Source: JAXMBX01 sp046349635 (lineage in GTDB: Bacteria > Planctomycetota > Planctomycetia > Planctomycetales > Planctomycetaceae). From it: a stretch of 64,000 nt of DNA. The notes beneath the pieces were generated by a model, which made no database searches, had not been told where the DNA came from, and was given only the letters and a program-made list of their open reading frames with translations. Location: contig JAXMBX010000015.1 of assembly GCA_046349635.1 (NCBI GenBank), positions 1 to 64,000 on the forward strand. Reading direction: 5' to 3'. The position numbers were made by a program, and so were the translations under genes. Below are positions 17,824 to 27,437 of this stretch, in pieces. Each line of letters starts with the position of its first letter. Position 1 is the first letter of the stretch.

Positions 17824-18757
17824 CCTGCGCACGGTACCATTCGATAACCCGCGCTAATCCTTCGCGGAGCCCCACTCGCGCTTCAAACCCCAGCCATTTC
17901 TTGGCTCGCGACGTATCCAGACAGCGGCGAGGCTGTCCGTCCGGCTTAGAGGCATCCCACACGATCTCCCCCTCAAACCCGGTCAGTTCCGCAATCAGCA
18001 ACGTCAAATCCTTGATCGTGATCTCCTGACCAGAGCCCAGATTGATCGGCTCTTCTCCGTCGTACGACTCAGTCGCCCGGACCAGCCCTTCCGCACAATC
18101 ATCGACATACAGGAACTCACGTGAGGCACTTCCCGTCCCCCAGGCGGTCACCTGTTTCAAACCCTGCTCCTGGGCTTCAACATACTTCCGGATCAGCGCG
18201 GGAATGACATGGCTGGTCTGCAGATCGAAATTGTCTTCCGGACCATACAAATTCACCGGTAACAAAAAGATCCCGTTCAAACCATACTGCTGACGATAAC
18301 TCTGCAGCATCACCAGGAGTGCCTTCTTCGCCACTCCGTACGGGGCATTTGTCTCCTCGGGATAGCCGTTCCACAGGTCTTCTTCCCTGAACGGCACTGG
18401 CGTGAACTTCGGATACGCGCAGACCGTCCCCACCTGCACGAATTTCTTCAACCCCCGCAACCGCGCCTCTTCGATGAGGTTCACCCCCATCATCAGGTTG
18501 GCGTAAAAGAACCGCCCCGGATTGTCCCGGTTCGCCCCGATTCCTCCCACTTCGGCCGCTAGATGCAACACCACGTCCGGGCGCATCGCGTCATACAGCC
18601 GACGCACTTGTTCCCGGTCGGTGAGATCATATTCTTTGCGACGCGGGATGAGGATCTCGCGGCAGCCCCGCTCGCGGAGTTGACGGCAGACCCCCTTTCC
18701 CAGGAACCCCGCCCCGCCGGTAACCACAATTCGAGATTGAGACAAATCGAGCGACAT
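17810..18757 (-). CDS. fcl: GDP-L-fucose synthase
   Basis: A 315-residue extended short-chain dehydrogenase. The NADP-binding motif is TGGAGFLG (residues 13-20) and the catalytic pair is Y140-x3-K144 (NAPYGVAKKA). The fucose-synthase-like segments AAEVGGIGANRDNPG and LYGPEDNFD are present. It performs the epimerisation and reduction that turn GDP-4-keto-6-deoxy-D-mannose into GDP-L-fucose. The gene lies 48 bp downstream of gmd, which makes the substrate, so the two form a cytoplasmic GDP-fucose operon feeding surface polysaccharides. The stop lies inside the shared terminator hairpin. Confidence 0.93.
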   Translation of the reverse strand: MSLDLSQSRIVVTGGAGFLGKGVCRQLRERGCREILIPRRKEYDLTDREQVRRLYDAMRPDVVLHLAAEVGGIGANRDNPGRFFYANLMMGVNLIEEARLRGLKKFVQVGTVCAYPKFTPVPFREEDLWNGYPEETNAPYGVAKKALLVMLQSYRQQYGLNGIFLLPVNLYGPEDNFDLQTSHVIPALIRKYVEAQEQGLKQVTAWGTGSASREFLYVDDCAEGLVRATESYDGEEPINLGSGQEITIKDLTLLIAELTGFEGEIVWDASKPDGQPRRCLDTSRAKKWLGFEARVGLREGLARVIEWYRAQEKTR

Positions 18758-18805
18758 GCTTTCTGCATCCTCCCGGCGGCTGTGCGGCGGGGATGAATTG
18801 TGCGG

Positions 18806-19831
18806 CTAAGCCAGCTTCTTTTCCTGTTCCGCCAGCTTCATGTCGGCGTCGGTCATCATCCGTGCCAGATCCCGGAAACCGACCTTGGGAGTCCAATTCA
18901 GCTTCTTCTTCGCTTTCGTCGAATCTCCCAGCAACAGGTCCACCTCGGCCGGACGGTAATACCGCGGATCGATCTTCACATACTGTTCCCAATCGAGTCC
19001 CAGGTAGCCGAACACTTCTTCCAGGAATTCCTTGACCGAGTGCGTCTCGCCGGTGGCAATGACATAGTCCTCCGGCTCATCCTGTTGCAGCATCAGCCAC
19101 ATCGCCTCGACGTAATCTCCCGCGTAACCCCAGTCCCGGCGTGCGTCGAGATTCCCGAGGAACAGATTCTTTTCGAGCCCCAGCTTGATGCGGGTAGCCG
19201 TCCGCGTGATCTTCCGCGTCACGAACGTCTCGCCGCGCCGCGGGGACTCGTGGTTGAAGAGGATCCCATTGCAGGCATACAGGCCATACGCTTCGCGATA
19301 GTTCACCGTCTGCCAGTAAGCATAGACCTTCGCACAGGCATACGGGCTGCGGGGATAGAACGGGGTCGTCTCGGTCTGCGGGGTTTCGACCACCTTGCCG
19401 TACATTTCTGAAGAGGAAGCCTGGTAGAAGCGGACCGGCTTGCCGCTCCGGTTCATGTAGTCTCGCATCGCGTCCAGGACGCGAAGGGTTCCCAGGCCGA
19501 CGACATTAGCCGTGTAAACCGGCATGTCGTAAGAAACGCGGACGTGCGACTGGGCGGCGAGGTTGTAGATTTCGTCCGGCTGCACCTGCCCGATGATCTC
19601 TCCCAGGCGGGCGCCGTCCGAGAGGTCGCCGTAGTGCAGGATCATGCGGGATTCGGGAGCGTGCGGATCCTGATACAGGTGATCGATCCGTCCGGTGTTG
19701 AAGCTGCTGGCACGCCGTACGATGCCATGCACCACGTACCCCTTGGAGAGCAAAAGCTCGGTCAGATAGGATCCATCCTGACCGGTGATCCCCGTCACCA
19801 ATGCGATCCGCGGCGCTGTTTTCGACTGCAT
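18806..19831 (-). CDS. gmd: GDP-mannose 4,6-dehydratase
   Basis: A 341-residue protein with the family N-terminus ALVTGITGQDGSYLTELLL, the RRASSFNTGRIDHLY segment, the active-site SSSEMYGKV region and the Y164-x3-K168 pair (RSPYACAK). The segment NHESPRRGETFVTRKITRA-like (T instead of A at the end) is diagnostic of Gmd. It converts GDP-D-mannose to GDP-4-keto-6-deoxy-D-mannose with bound NADP. It is first in the two-gene GDP-fucose operon with fcl. Length and motifs are normal. Confidence 0.96.
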   Translation of the reverse strand: MQSKTAPRIALVTGITGQDGSYLTELLLSKGYVVHGIVRRASSFNTGRIDHLYQDPHAPESRMILHYGDLSDGARLGEIIGQVQPDEIYNLAAQSHVRVSYDMPVYTANVVGLGTLRVLDAMRDYMNRSGKPVRFYQASSSEMYGKVVETPQTETTPFYPRSPYACAKVYAYWQTVNYREAYGLYACNGILFNHESPRRGETFVTRKITRTATRIKLGLEKNLFLGNLDARRDWGYAGDYVEAMWLMLQQDEPEDYVIATGETHSVKEFLEEVFGYLGLDWEQYVKIDPRYYRPAEVDLLLGDSTKAKKKLNWTPKVGFRDLARMMTDADMKLAEQEKKLA

Positions 19832-20133
19832 GCCTTAATCTTCCATACAACAGAATTTTGATGAGAAAGAACCGTTAATCCTTTAAACTGCAGCCAGAGG
19901 AGGGGAGAGAAACCTCTGATTGCCGGTCTTTCGACCTGCCGGCGATCCGGCAAGCGGACGTTTTCCAGCCGCAGAAAATTGGCCCGGAAAACCGCCCCGG
20001 AAGTCGCCATCCTAGCCGGTTCTAGCAGACCGAACAACTCGCCACCCTCCCCTCATCCCCCAGGATTGTTACCTGTCCCGTCCGCAGGCTGACACCCAGA
20101 CTCACCACGCATCCCCGCCCCCCAGGAAACACC
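19832..20133. other. Divergent intergenic region, gmd / amidohydrolase
   Basis: A 302-bp stretch with no supported gene. An AGGAAA ribosome-binding site sits just before 20134. I see no clear promoter, hairpin or repeat. Confidence 0.5.
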
Positions 20134-21069
20134 ATGAAACGCCGCGATTTTCTGCTCCAGTCCGCCGGCTTCTGTACCACCTTTGCCGGGGGTTCGCTCT
20201 TCGCGCAACCGGCTGCATCGACCCCGAAGATCCCCTACATCGACATGCATACGCATATCGGAACAACCTGGAACGGCGACGAGGAACTCACCCCCGATGC
20301 CCTCCTCCGCTGGATGGATCAGCACGACATCGAAAAGTCCGTCCTCCTGCCGCTCGTCTCCCCGGAATCCTCCAGCTACCTCCTCCTCACCGAACCCGCC
20401 TTGGCGGCCGCGAAGGCCCACCCCGACCGGCTCATTCCATTCTGTTGCATCGATCCGCGGACTTCTTACCAGCACGGTCAGAAAGGGCTGACGGAGATGC
20501 TGAAACGATACGTCGACAAGGGGGCCAAAGGTTTCGGCGAACACAAATGCGGCCTCAAGTTCGACGATCCCTTGATGTTCCGCGTCTATCAGGCCTGCCA
20601 GGATCTCAAACTCCCGCTCCTGTTCCACATGGACAACCAGCGCGGCGTCGACAAGCCAGGCCTCCCCGCTCTCGAAACTGCACTCAAGAGTTTCCCGGAA
20701 CTCAACTTCATCGGCCACGGTCCCGGCTTCTGGGCCTCGATCAGCGGCACCATCGAGCAAAAGGATCTCAGCGGCTATCCTCCCGGAAAGGTCTTCCCCG
20801 GCGGAGCTCTCGACCGCCTGCTGGAGAAATACGCCAACCTCTACTGCGATCTCTCTGCCGGTTCGGGGTCGAATGCCATCTCCCGTGACAAGGAATTCGG
20901 CAAGCAGTTTTTGATCCGCCGTCAGGACCGCGTCCTCTTCGGGACCGATTATCTCAAACCAGGGCAGGACGTGCCGCAGTTCGCACTGATGAAGGAGTTA
21001 CAGTTACCGCACGACGTGGCGATGAAAATCCACCGCGGAAATGCGATCAAGCTCCTGAAGCTGACCTAG
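20134..21069 (+). CDS. Exported amidohydrolase-family (TIM-barrel) protein
   Basis: A 311-residue protein with a Tat-like signal (MKRRDFLLQSAGFCTTFAGG). The metal-dependent hydrolase motif DMHTHIG (H-x-H) begins the barrel. Further barrel-end residues are visible: GFGEHKCG, LFHMDN, NFIGHGPGFW and the terminal LFGTDYLKPG aspartate. This is the amidohydrolase 2 pattern of hydrolases and decarboxylases with one metal. The substrate is unknown. It lies alone on the plus strand, ending 6 bp before the convergent MacB-like permease gene. Confidence 0.85.
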   Translation: MKRRDFLLQSAGFCTTFAGGSLFAQPAASTPKIPYIDMHTHIGTTWNGDEELTPDALLRWMDQHDIEKSVLLPLVSPESSSYLLLTEPALAAAKAHPDRLIPFCCIDPRTSYQHGQKGLTEMLKRYVDKGAKGFGEHKCGLKFDDPLMFRVYQACQDLKLPLLFHMDNQRGVDKPGLPALETALKSFPELNFIGHGPGFWASISGTIEQKDLSGYPPGKVFPGGALDRLLEKYANLYCDLSAGSGSNAISRDKEFGKQFLIRRQDRVLFGTDYLKPGQDVPQFALMKELQLPHDVAMKIHRGNAIKLLKLT

Positions 21070-21075
21070 CTCCCA

Positions 21076-22326
21076 TCACTCGTACCGCAGCGCTTCGATC
21101 GGATCCAACTGGCTCGCGCGGCGGGCGGGGTAGTAGCCGAAGAACACGCCCACGCACGCGGCGAACAGAAATGCGACGACACCGGCGGACATCGAGATCT
21201 CGTACTTCCACTGCGTCCCCGACGTCACGGAATTGATGATCGTGATTACCCCATAGGAAGCCCCCACTCCCATCGCGAAGCCGATAATTCCCCCGATGCA
21301 GGAGAGCATCACCGCTTCCACCAGGAACTGCAGCAGAATATCCCCCGAGCGTGCCCCCACAGCCATCCGAATGCCGATCTCGCGGGTCCGTTCGGTGACG
21401 GAAACGAGCATGATGTTCATGATCCCCACGCCACCGACCAGCAGCGAAATCCCCGCGATGCTCGCCAGCATCATCGTCATCGTTCCCGTGACGATGCCCA
21501 GGAGATTGGCAATTTCGGTGGAGTTCTCCACTTCGTAGTCGCGCCGCTCGCCGGGCTGAACTTTGTGCCGTTCCGACAGGAGTTGATCGATTTCCTCCTC
21601 CGCCTGTTTCATCGTCGAGCGCGAGCGGGCGGAGGCGAGGATGGCGTTGACGTTGTCGAACTCGGAGCCTTGCAGGCGTTTTCGGACGGTCGTGTGAGGC
21701 ATCAGGATGATGTTGTCCTGATCCTGCCCCACCATATTGGCCCCTTTCCGCTCCAGAATCCCAATCACGGTAAACGGGATATTCTTGATGCGGATCGTCT
21801 CCCCAATCGGGTTGGTCGTCTGAAACAGCTTCGCGACGAGGGTGTAGCCAATGACGCAGACTTTGTTCGCCCCGACGACGTCCCGCTCGGTGAAGAAGTC
21901 GCCGCTCCCCAGAGGCCAGTTACGGACCGTCAGATAGGAACCGTTGACCCCCATCATTTCGCGGGGACTGAAGTTGGCGCTCCCATAGATCACCTGCCCT
22001 GCCGCCCCCACAATCGGCGTCGCCGCCATCACCGAGGGACACTCTTTCTCAATCGCGTCGCAATCCCGCGCATTCAGGCTCACCTCCGACTGCGAGACCC
22101 CCGACCTTTGGCGATGCCCCGGGAACACCATCACCACATTCGTTCCCAGCGATTCCAGTTGCCCTTGAATAAGCGAACCCGCACTTTGCCCCAGCGAGAC
22201 CATCGTCGTCACGGCGGCAATGCCGATCACGACCCCCAGGACCGTCAGCCCCGCCCGCATTTTGTTTTTCTTCAGAGCCCGGAGTGCAATGACCAGCGTC
22301 TTCAACGAGATCTCCTTACCTGACAT
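21076..22326 (-). CDS. MacB-like ABC transporter permease (FtsX family)
   Basis: A 416-residue permease with the family layout: N-terminal helix (about 20-45, MRAGLTVLGVVIGIAAVTTM), a large periplasmic domain (45-285) and three C-terminal helices. Diagnostic FtsX-core motifs are GGVGIMNIMLVSVTERTREIGIRMAVGA and the final YPARRASQLDPIEALRYE. It lacks an ATPase domain, which is supplied by the divergent gene at 23865. It overlaps the adaptor gene by 11 bp and so is translated with it. Together they should export a small molecule, peptide or lipid across the envelope. Confidence 0.92.
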   Translation of the reverse strand: MSGKEISLKTLVIALRALKKNKMRAGLTVLGVVIGIAAVTTMVSLGQSAGSLIQGQLESLGTNVVMVFPGHRQRSGVSQSEVSLNARDCDAIEKECPSVMAATPIVGAAGQVIYGSANFSPREMMGVNGSYLTVRNWPLGSGDFFTERDVVGANKVCVIGYTLVAKLFQTTNPIGETIRIKNIPFTVIGILERKGANMVGQDQDNIILMPHTTVRKRLQGSEFDNVNAILASARSRSTMKQAEEEIDQLLSERHKVQPGERRDYEVENSTEIANLLGIVTGTMTMMLASIAGISLLVGGVGIMNIMLVSVTERTREIGIRMAVGARSGDILLQFLVEAVMLSCIGGIIGFAMGVGASYGVITIINSVTSGTQWKYEISMSAGVVAFLFAACVGVFFGYYPARRASQLDPIEALRYE

Positions 22327-23599
22327 TCACACTGGGCACGTCGATCCCCACCACCAGTTCATCCCCCAGCTTCAAATCGCTCTTCAGGATTTCGGTAAAC
22401 TGGTTGTCCGTCAGGCCGGTCAACACTTCCACCGCGCGCACCCGATCCCCATCCGCCACCCAGACGTAACGGCGGTTCTTCTCCTTCTGCAGCCGACTCC
22501 GCTCCGTGGCGGAAAACTGGCTCTCCGCGGGATCGGTATCTTCCTTGCGGCTGCCGGGGCGTTTTTTGGCTTGTCCTTCCAGGATCGGAAGATCCTCGGT
22601 GCGCACCTGCCGTATTGTCGGATAAAACCGCAACGCGGCATTCGGCAGCTTCAACACATCATCCCGGTGATCCACCTGGAACGACAGGCTCGCCGTCATT
22701 CCGGGGAGGAGTTTCAAATCGGGGTTAGGGGTTGTTACCACGACGGGATAGGTGACGACATTCTGGACAGTCGTGGAATTCAGACGGATCTCCTGAATCG
22801 CTCCCGTAAAGAGTTTGTCGGGATACGCATCCACGGTGAAAGTCACCGGATATTTCTTTTCCTGGGCGATATTGATCCAGCCGATGTCTGCTTCGTCCAC
22901 CGAGGCGTGGATATGCATCTCCTTCCGCATGTCCGGGGCGATGATGAACAGTTCCGGCGTCTGAAACTGGGCGGCGAGGGTCTGTCCCGGATCGATCTTG
23001 CGATTGATGACGATCCCATCGACAGGCGCCTTGATCTTGGTGTAGTTCAGATTGGCGAGTGAGTTCCGCAGGGTCGCTTCGGCGGTCTTGACCGCGGTTT
23101 CCGACAGTTTCACCTGGGCGTCCAGGGACATGCGGGCGAACTTGTATTTGTCCATTTCCGCCTGGGCTATGAAGGTCGGATCCTCCTGCCGAAGAGCAAT
23201 CGCCCGTTTCTCATCATTGATCGCCTGCTGCAGAACCGCCTTGGCCCGGAGAACGTCCGCTTCGCGGTTCAACAGCGTCGCCTGGTCCCGATCGACCGCC
23301 GCCTGATAAATCATGGGGTCGATCTTCGCCAGGATCTGGTCCTTCTTGACCTCCTGGTTGAATTCGCAGTTCAACTCGATGATCGGCCCCGAGACGAACG
23401 ACCCGACCGAAACCTGCAGCTTGGGCTTCACTGTCCCCGTGGAATTGACCACGGAGATAATATTTCCCTTTTCAACCGCTGCCGTCCGCCATACCGGCGC
23501 GTTCCGCTTCCGCCAGTAATCCATGGCGGGCTTATACAACGCTGCCCCGAGCGCGACAGGGATCAGCAGAATCAAAAATAGACGGACGAAGAACTTCAT
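22316..23599 (-). CDS. MacA-like periplasmic adaptor (HlyD family)
   Basis: A 427-residue membrane-fusion protein. An N-terminal membrane anchor (FVRLFLILLIPVALGAAL) is followed by a biotinyl-lipoyl-like strand (VEKGNIISVVNSTGTVKPKL), a helical hairpin (about 105-180) and beta-barrel segments (IKAPVDGIVINRKIDPGQTL). The region 345-385 is a charged linker unusual in size. It links the inner-membrane MacB permease to an outer-membrane TolC channel; a TolC-type gene lies at 25354. It is the first gene of a two-gene operon with the permease and divergent from the ATPase. Confidence 0.92.
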   Translation of the reverse strand: MKFFVRLFLILLIPVALGAALYKPAMDYWRKRNAPVWRTAAVEKGNIISVVNSTGTVKPKLQVSVGSFVSGPIIELNCEFNQEVKKDQILAKIDPMIYQAAVDRDQATLLNREADVLRAKAVLQQAINDEKRAIALRQEDPTFIAQAEMDKYKFARMSLDAQVKLSETAVKTAEATLRNSLANLNYTKIKAPVDGIVINRKIDPGQTLAAQFQTPELFIIAPDMRKEMHIHASVDEADIGWINIAQEKKYPVTFTVDAYPDKLFTGAIQEIRLNSTTVQNVVTYPVVVTTPNPDLKLLPGMTASLSFQVDHRDDVLKLPNAALRFYPTIRQVRTEDLPILEGQAKKRPGSRKEDTDPAESQFSATERSRLQKEKNRRYVWVADGDRVRAVEVLTGLTDNQFTEILKSDLKLGDELVVGIDVPSVNVR

Positions 23600-23864
23600 G
23601 GAACGCTGTCGGGTCCGGTGTGCGGACCATCTCTTTTCAAAAGGTCGGGGATGCCCCCAGGGGGGATGGTGGTTGAAATCTGAAACACCGATCCCCGGTT
23701 TTGAGTATGTTAACTGGCTAACTATTGTACTCCGGTAGGGTACCCTGTGGTTTACTGTTTTCTTCTTTAGTGGCGGAAAACCCTCCCAGAATTACAGTAA
23801 ACTGGGTGTTCAGAGATCAAAACATCTCCCTCGAAAGACTTTCTTCACAATCCAGGACACTCCC
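23600..23864. promoter_or_regulatory. Divergent control region of the exporter, with a 9-bp inverted repeat
   Basis: The 265-bp gap lies between the adaptor (minus) and ATPase (plus) starts, so both promoters must be here. GTTTACTGT at 23750-23758 and ACAGTAAAC at 23794-23802 form inverted 9-bp arms spaced by 35 bp, which could be a regulator site. TTGAGT-N16-TATTGT near 23701 is only a weak promoter match. AGGA precedes the GTG start of the ATPase. Confidence 0.35.
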
Positions 23865-24623
23865 GTGCCCCTGATCGAAATCGAAAACGTCTCAAAGGTT
23901 TATGACCTGGGTGAAGTCCGGGTGACGGCTCTCCATACCGTCAATCTGAGCATCGAACAGGGGGAATACGTCGCTTTGATCGGCCCCTCCGGGTCGGGGA
24001 AAAGCACCCTCATGAACACCCTCGGCTGCCTCGACCGCCCCACCACCGGCAGCTACAAACTCGCCGGGGTCGAAGTCGCCACGATGAACCGGGACGAACG
24101 GGCCAAGATCCGGAACCAGCGGATCGGGTTCGTGTTCCAGAACTTCAATCTGCTGACCCGAACCACAGCGCTGGAAAACGTCGAACTCCCGTTGCTCTAT
24201 ACCAAGGGGATCACGTCCCGGGAACGCCACCGCCGCGCCGTTGAAAAACTGACGCTGGTGGGCCTCGAAAACCGGCTCGATCACCACCCCAGCCAACTCT
24301 CCGGCGGACAGCAACAGCGGGTCGCCATCGCCCGGGCGCTGGTGAATGAACCCTCGATCCTGATGGGGGACGAACCGACGGGGAACCTCGATTCCAAGAC
24401 CAGCCGGGACATCATCAAGCTCTTCCGCGAACTGAATGAGAACAACGGCATCACGGTCATCCTGGTCACCCACGACCAGAACGTGGCGCGGAATGCCCGC
24501 AGGAAGATCGTCCTCCGCGACGGCCGGATCGTCTGCGACACCCAGGATATCGACGAAGCCATCAACGCCCTACAAATGGTCCCCGTCGATGAACCGGCGG
24601 GGGAAGGTGAGGCTGAGGATTAG
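23865..24623 (+). CDS. ABC transporter ATP-binding protein (MacB/LolD type)
   Basis: A 252-residue ATPase with every signature: Walker A GPSGSGKS (40-47), Q-loop FVFQNFNLL, signature LSGGQQQR (145-152), Walker B ILMGDEPTGNLDS (D169, E170) and switch histidine VTHD (H203). The TGSYKLAGVEV and PTGNLDSKTS features place it in the MacB/LolD subfamily, which partners FtsX-type permeases such as the one at 21076. The C-terminus carries a short acidic tail. It starts with GTG behind AGGA. Having the ATPase gene divergent from permease and adaptor is unlike the fused E. coli MacB. Confidence 0.95.
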   Translation: MPLIEIENVSKVYDLGEVRVTALHTVNLSIEQGEYVALIGPSGSGKSTLMNTLGCLDRPTTGSYKLAGVEVATMNRDERAKIRNQRIGFVFQNFNLLTRTTALENVELPLLYTKGITSRERHRRAVEKLTLVGLENRLDHHPSQLSGGQQQRVAIARALVNEPSILMGDEPTGNLDSKTSRDIIKLFRELNENNGITVILVTHDQNVARNARRKIVLRDGRIVCDTQDIDEAINALQMVPVDEPAGEGEAED

Positions 24624-24696
24624 TGGCGGAAGTCACTTCTTCTCTTCCGGCTGCGCAGTCCGGAATCAAGAATACAGGTCACCCATTATTCTGACT

Positions 24697-25032
24697 TCAC
24701 TTCACTTGCATCGCCGCCTCGTAAAGCTGGTCCCGCAACGACCAGTTCGGAGGTCTCTTTGCCGGATCCAACCATAGCTCTCCGCTCGCAACAAAACTTA
24801 AGAGCGATTCTTCAAATGACGTCGGTGGCGGATCCGAGTCGTCATTTCCAAATTCAAATCCACAACAAGGGCAGACTTCGTAAGAGGCCATTCCAAAGTG
24901 ATCTTCATATGGCGGAGCCAGTCCTCTGATCAAACCAATACCCGTCGCATGTGCATAGGGGAGACATTTCAAGCCGACGAAACCACAACAGGGACAAGTG
25001 AATGCCAGGCGTTCATACGAAAGCTTTTTCAC
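24697..25032 (-). CDS. Cysteine-rich CPCC protein
   Basis: A 111-residue protein with two CPCCGF motifs (C13-P-C-C16 and C54-P-C-C57) and the conserved tail CPCCGFEFGNDD, the signature of the cysteine-rich CPCC domain. The cysteines probably bind zinc. Family members are small cytoplasmic proteins of unknown role, scattered through bacteria. It lies between two exporter genes on the opposite strand and has no obvious operon partner. Confidence 0.8.
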   Translation of the reverse strand: MKKLSYERLAFTCPCCGFVGLKCLPYAHATGIGLIRGLAPPYEDHFGMASYEVCPCCGFEFGNDDSDPPPTSFEESLLSFVASGELWLDPAKRPPNWSLRDQLYEAAMQVK

Positions 25033-25353
25033 AGCGTCTATCTCGTCGAAATGTTGATTGGATCAAAGCAAATGCCCGCTGATTGCCGACCGGGTTTATG
25101 AATTCTAACGGACTTCCAGGCCATCCTCCCCCTCCAATCTCGACCCCCGCACAACCCCTACAACCCATCCCCCACGAAGATCCGCCAAGTCCGGACCAAT
25201 CCGCAGACGACATAAGAGACGTATAACCGGACTTCGTTCGGCTGTCAGAACGTGCGCCCCGGGACCACAAACCTAAGCGCCACAGCCTAAACTCCCATCC
25301 CCCTTAGGGATGGGACAGCCTGACGAAATCCGGTCTTCTGCAAGGGACTGCAG
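25033..25353. other. Intergenic region upstream of the TolC-type gene, with a hairpin
   Basis: A 321-bp stretch with no supported gene. It contains a perfect 9-bp stem TCCCATCCC / GGGATGGGA with a five-base loop (25293-25315), 39 bp before the TolC ATG. There is no T-run, so it is not a typical terminator; it may be a leader structure. Confidence 0.45.
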
Positions 25354-27255
25354 ATGAACACTCGTGGCCTGGTCTGGGGAATCGCAGCGCTCAGCTTTGC
25401 GTTGTCGGCAAACTTTGCCTATGCGCAACGGGCCATTCCCACCCTGCTGCGCGAACAACGGTCGACCAGCATCCGCGATCCGGAACAGCTCCCCAAATAC
25501 CGCCTCCGCGATCCCGAGGTCACCCCAGAAACCGTCTCACGCCCCCAGCAGGATCTCGCCCCCATCGAATTCTCCCTCGATGAGGCCCTGCATCGCTCGA
25601 TGGAAAATACGAATGTCGTCCGGGTTTTGACGGGCGTCACGGCAGTAGCGAGCGGGCGGACGATTTACGATGCCTCGGTCACCAATACCACCATCGATAT
25701 GGCGAATTCGCAGTTCGACCCGACACTGAATGCGACGAACACCTGGAACCGCCTGGAAAATCCGACGGCCATTTTCGATCCGATCGATCCCAATTTCGCC
25801 AGGATTACCGGCATCCGGACGGACTATTACAACACGAGCACACAACTGCAAAAACAGAATGCCTTTGGCGGGGTGCTTGGCTTCGGGGTCACGGCCACTC
25901 CCACCAATTTCCGCCCGGGGGTGTTTCCTCTGAACACGCAAACCACCAGTGCCACCAACCTGAGCTATACTCAGCCATTGTTGAAAGGTAGCCGCGTCTC
26001 CGCCAACTTCACCCCCATCATCGTGGCCCGCATTAATACGGAATTCTCCTTCTTTCAATTCAAGGACGCGATGCAGGAGCAGGTGCGGGGTGTCATCGAG
26101 GCCTACTGGGCACTTGTGGCCGCGCGGGTCGATGTCTGGGCCCGCCGCCGGCAGATTGACCAGCTCACAGAAGCTGTCAAGCAGATCAAAGGGGGCGTCG
26201 CCGCACAGCGCGTCAACCGTGCGGACCAGGCGCAGACCGAACTCAGCCTCGCGACCACCCGGGCCACGCTCATTGCCTCTGAAGCCAACATGATCCAGCG
26301 GGAAGCCGCGCTGCGCAACATCCTCGGGATGGCAGTCTCTGATGGAACCCGGCTCGTTCCCGTCACTCCCCCTTTCCGTGAGCAGATCGATTTCGACTGG
26401 GAAAACCTGATGGAACTGGCGGCTGACCGCCGCCCCGATGTCATCGAACTGAAATTGATTCTGGAAGCTGATCAGCAGTTGATTGTGCAAGCGAGGAACA
26501 ACGCCCTGCCGCAACTCAACGCCGTCGGCCAATACCAATGGAACGGTCTGGATGGGGTCATGCCCAACGGCAATCCACTCTCCGCTCCCAGCGGCGCTTA
26601 TGCCAACTGGACGACGGGTGTCACCTTCTCCGTCCCCATCTGGTTGCGTCAGGCCCGGGCACAACTCCGCCAGCAGGAACTGGTCGTGATGCGCGACCGG
26701 ATCAATCTCAACCAGGGCCTTCATGCCGCGGAACACAACCTCGCCACTACTGTCCGCAGCATCTCGCAGACTTATGAACAATACCTCGCCTATCGCGAAG
26801 CCCGCCGCGCCGCACGCGTCAACCTCGAGTATCAACTTAGTCGCTACAAAACCCAGCAAGGAATTCTGTTGAACGTCCTGCAGGCGATCTCCGACTGGGG
26901 GAACTCCATCACCGCCGAGGCCCAGGCCCTCACGCAATACAACACGCAACTCGCCAACCTCGAACGGCAGTCAGGCACCATCCTCGAAACCCACGGCATC
27001 GTCTTCGTGGAGGAACGCTTCGGGTCTATCGGTCCCATGGGCCGCTTCTTCAAGGATCGACCTTACTCGTCCGATCTGCTCCCCACCGAGAACAGCCCCA
27101 AGTATCCCGTCTCCGACAAACCCTCTGAAGAAGACTTCGATCTCAAGTCCCCTCCCAATTTGCGTGAGATCAACCGCGATGTCCCGTATGAGGACATCAA
27201 GCTCCCGACGCTGGAGGAGATTCTCAATCCCCCCGCGAAACCCGGTCCGGGGTAA
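25354..27255 (+). CDS. TolC-family outer-membrane efflux protein
   Basis: A 633-residue protein with signal peptide MNTRGLVWGIAALSFALSAN. It has the two-repeat architecture of TolC/OEP channels: long amphipathic helices (about 215-340 and 395-550) alternating with beta segments, e.g. LSYTQPLLKG, ITAEAQALTQYNTQLANLER and a terminal helix-breaking tail. The C-terminal region after 560 is proline-rich and longer than usual. It should form the outer-membrane tunnel for the MacA/MacB-like exporter encoded just upstream on both strands, though it may also serve other pumps. Confidence 0.88.
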   Translation: MNTRGLVWGIAALSFALSANFAYAQRAIPTLLREQRSTSIRDPEQLPKYRLRDPEVTPETVSRPQQDLAPIEFSLDEALHRSMENTNVVRVLTGVTAVASGRTIYDASVTNTTIDMANSQFDPTLNATNTWNRLENPTAIFDPIDPNFARITGIRTDYYNTSTQLQKQNAFGGVLGFGVTATPTNFRPGVFPLNTQTTSATNLSYTQPLLKGSRVSANFTPIIVARINTEFSFFQFKDAMQEQVRGVIEAYWALVAARVDVWARRRQIDQLTEAVKQIKGGVAAQRVNRADQAQTELSLATTRATLIASEANMIQREAALRNILGMAVSDGTRLVPVTPPFREQIDFDWENLMELAADRRPDVIELKLILEADQQLIVQARNNALPQLNAVGQYQWNGLDGVMPNGNPLSAPSGAYANWTTGVTFSVPIWLRQARAQLRQQELVVMRDRINLNQGLHAAEHNLATTVRSISQTYEQYLAYREARRAARVNLEYQLSRYKTQQGILLNVLQAISDWGNSITAEAQALTQYNTQLANLERQSGTILETHGIVFVEERFGSIGPMGRFFKDRPYSSDLLPTENSPKYPVSDKPSEEDFDLKSPPNLREINRDVPYEDIKLPTLEEILNPPAKPGPG

Positions 27256-27437
27256 TCTTCTTCCGGGATGGCCCACACGCCAGCAAAGGCGTGTGGGTGG
27301 CGCGAGCCACAAGAGGTCCGGAATTGACCTCTCCCGAAAATTGGCCCCTCCGTGATCCGAAGCGCGGATCGGGGCGTATGCAGGCTGGTTCACTGCTTCA
27401 AAAGGTCTGTTTTGCCGTTGAATCAGGCCGCTTTCGG

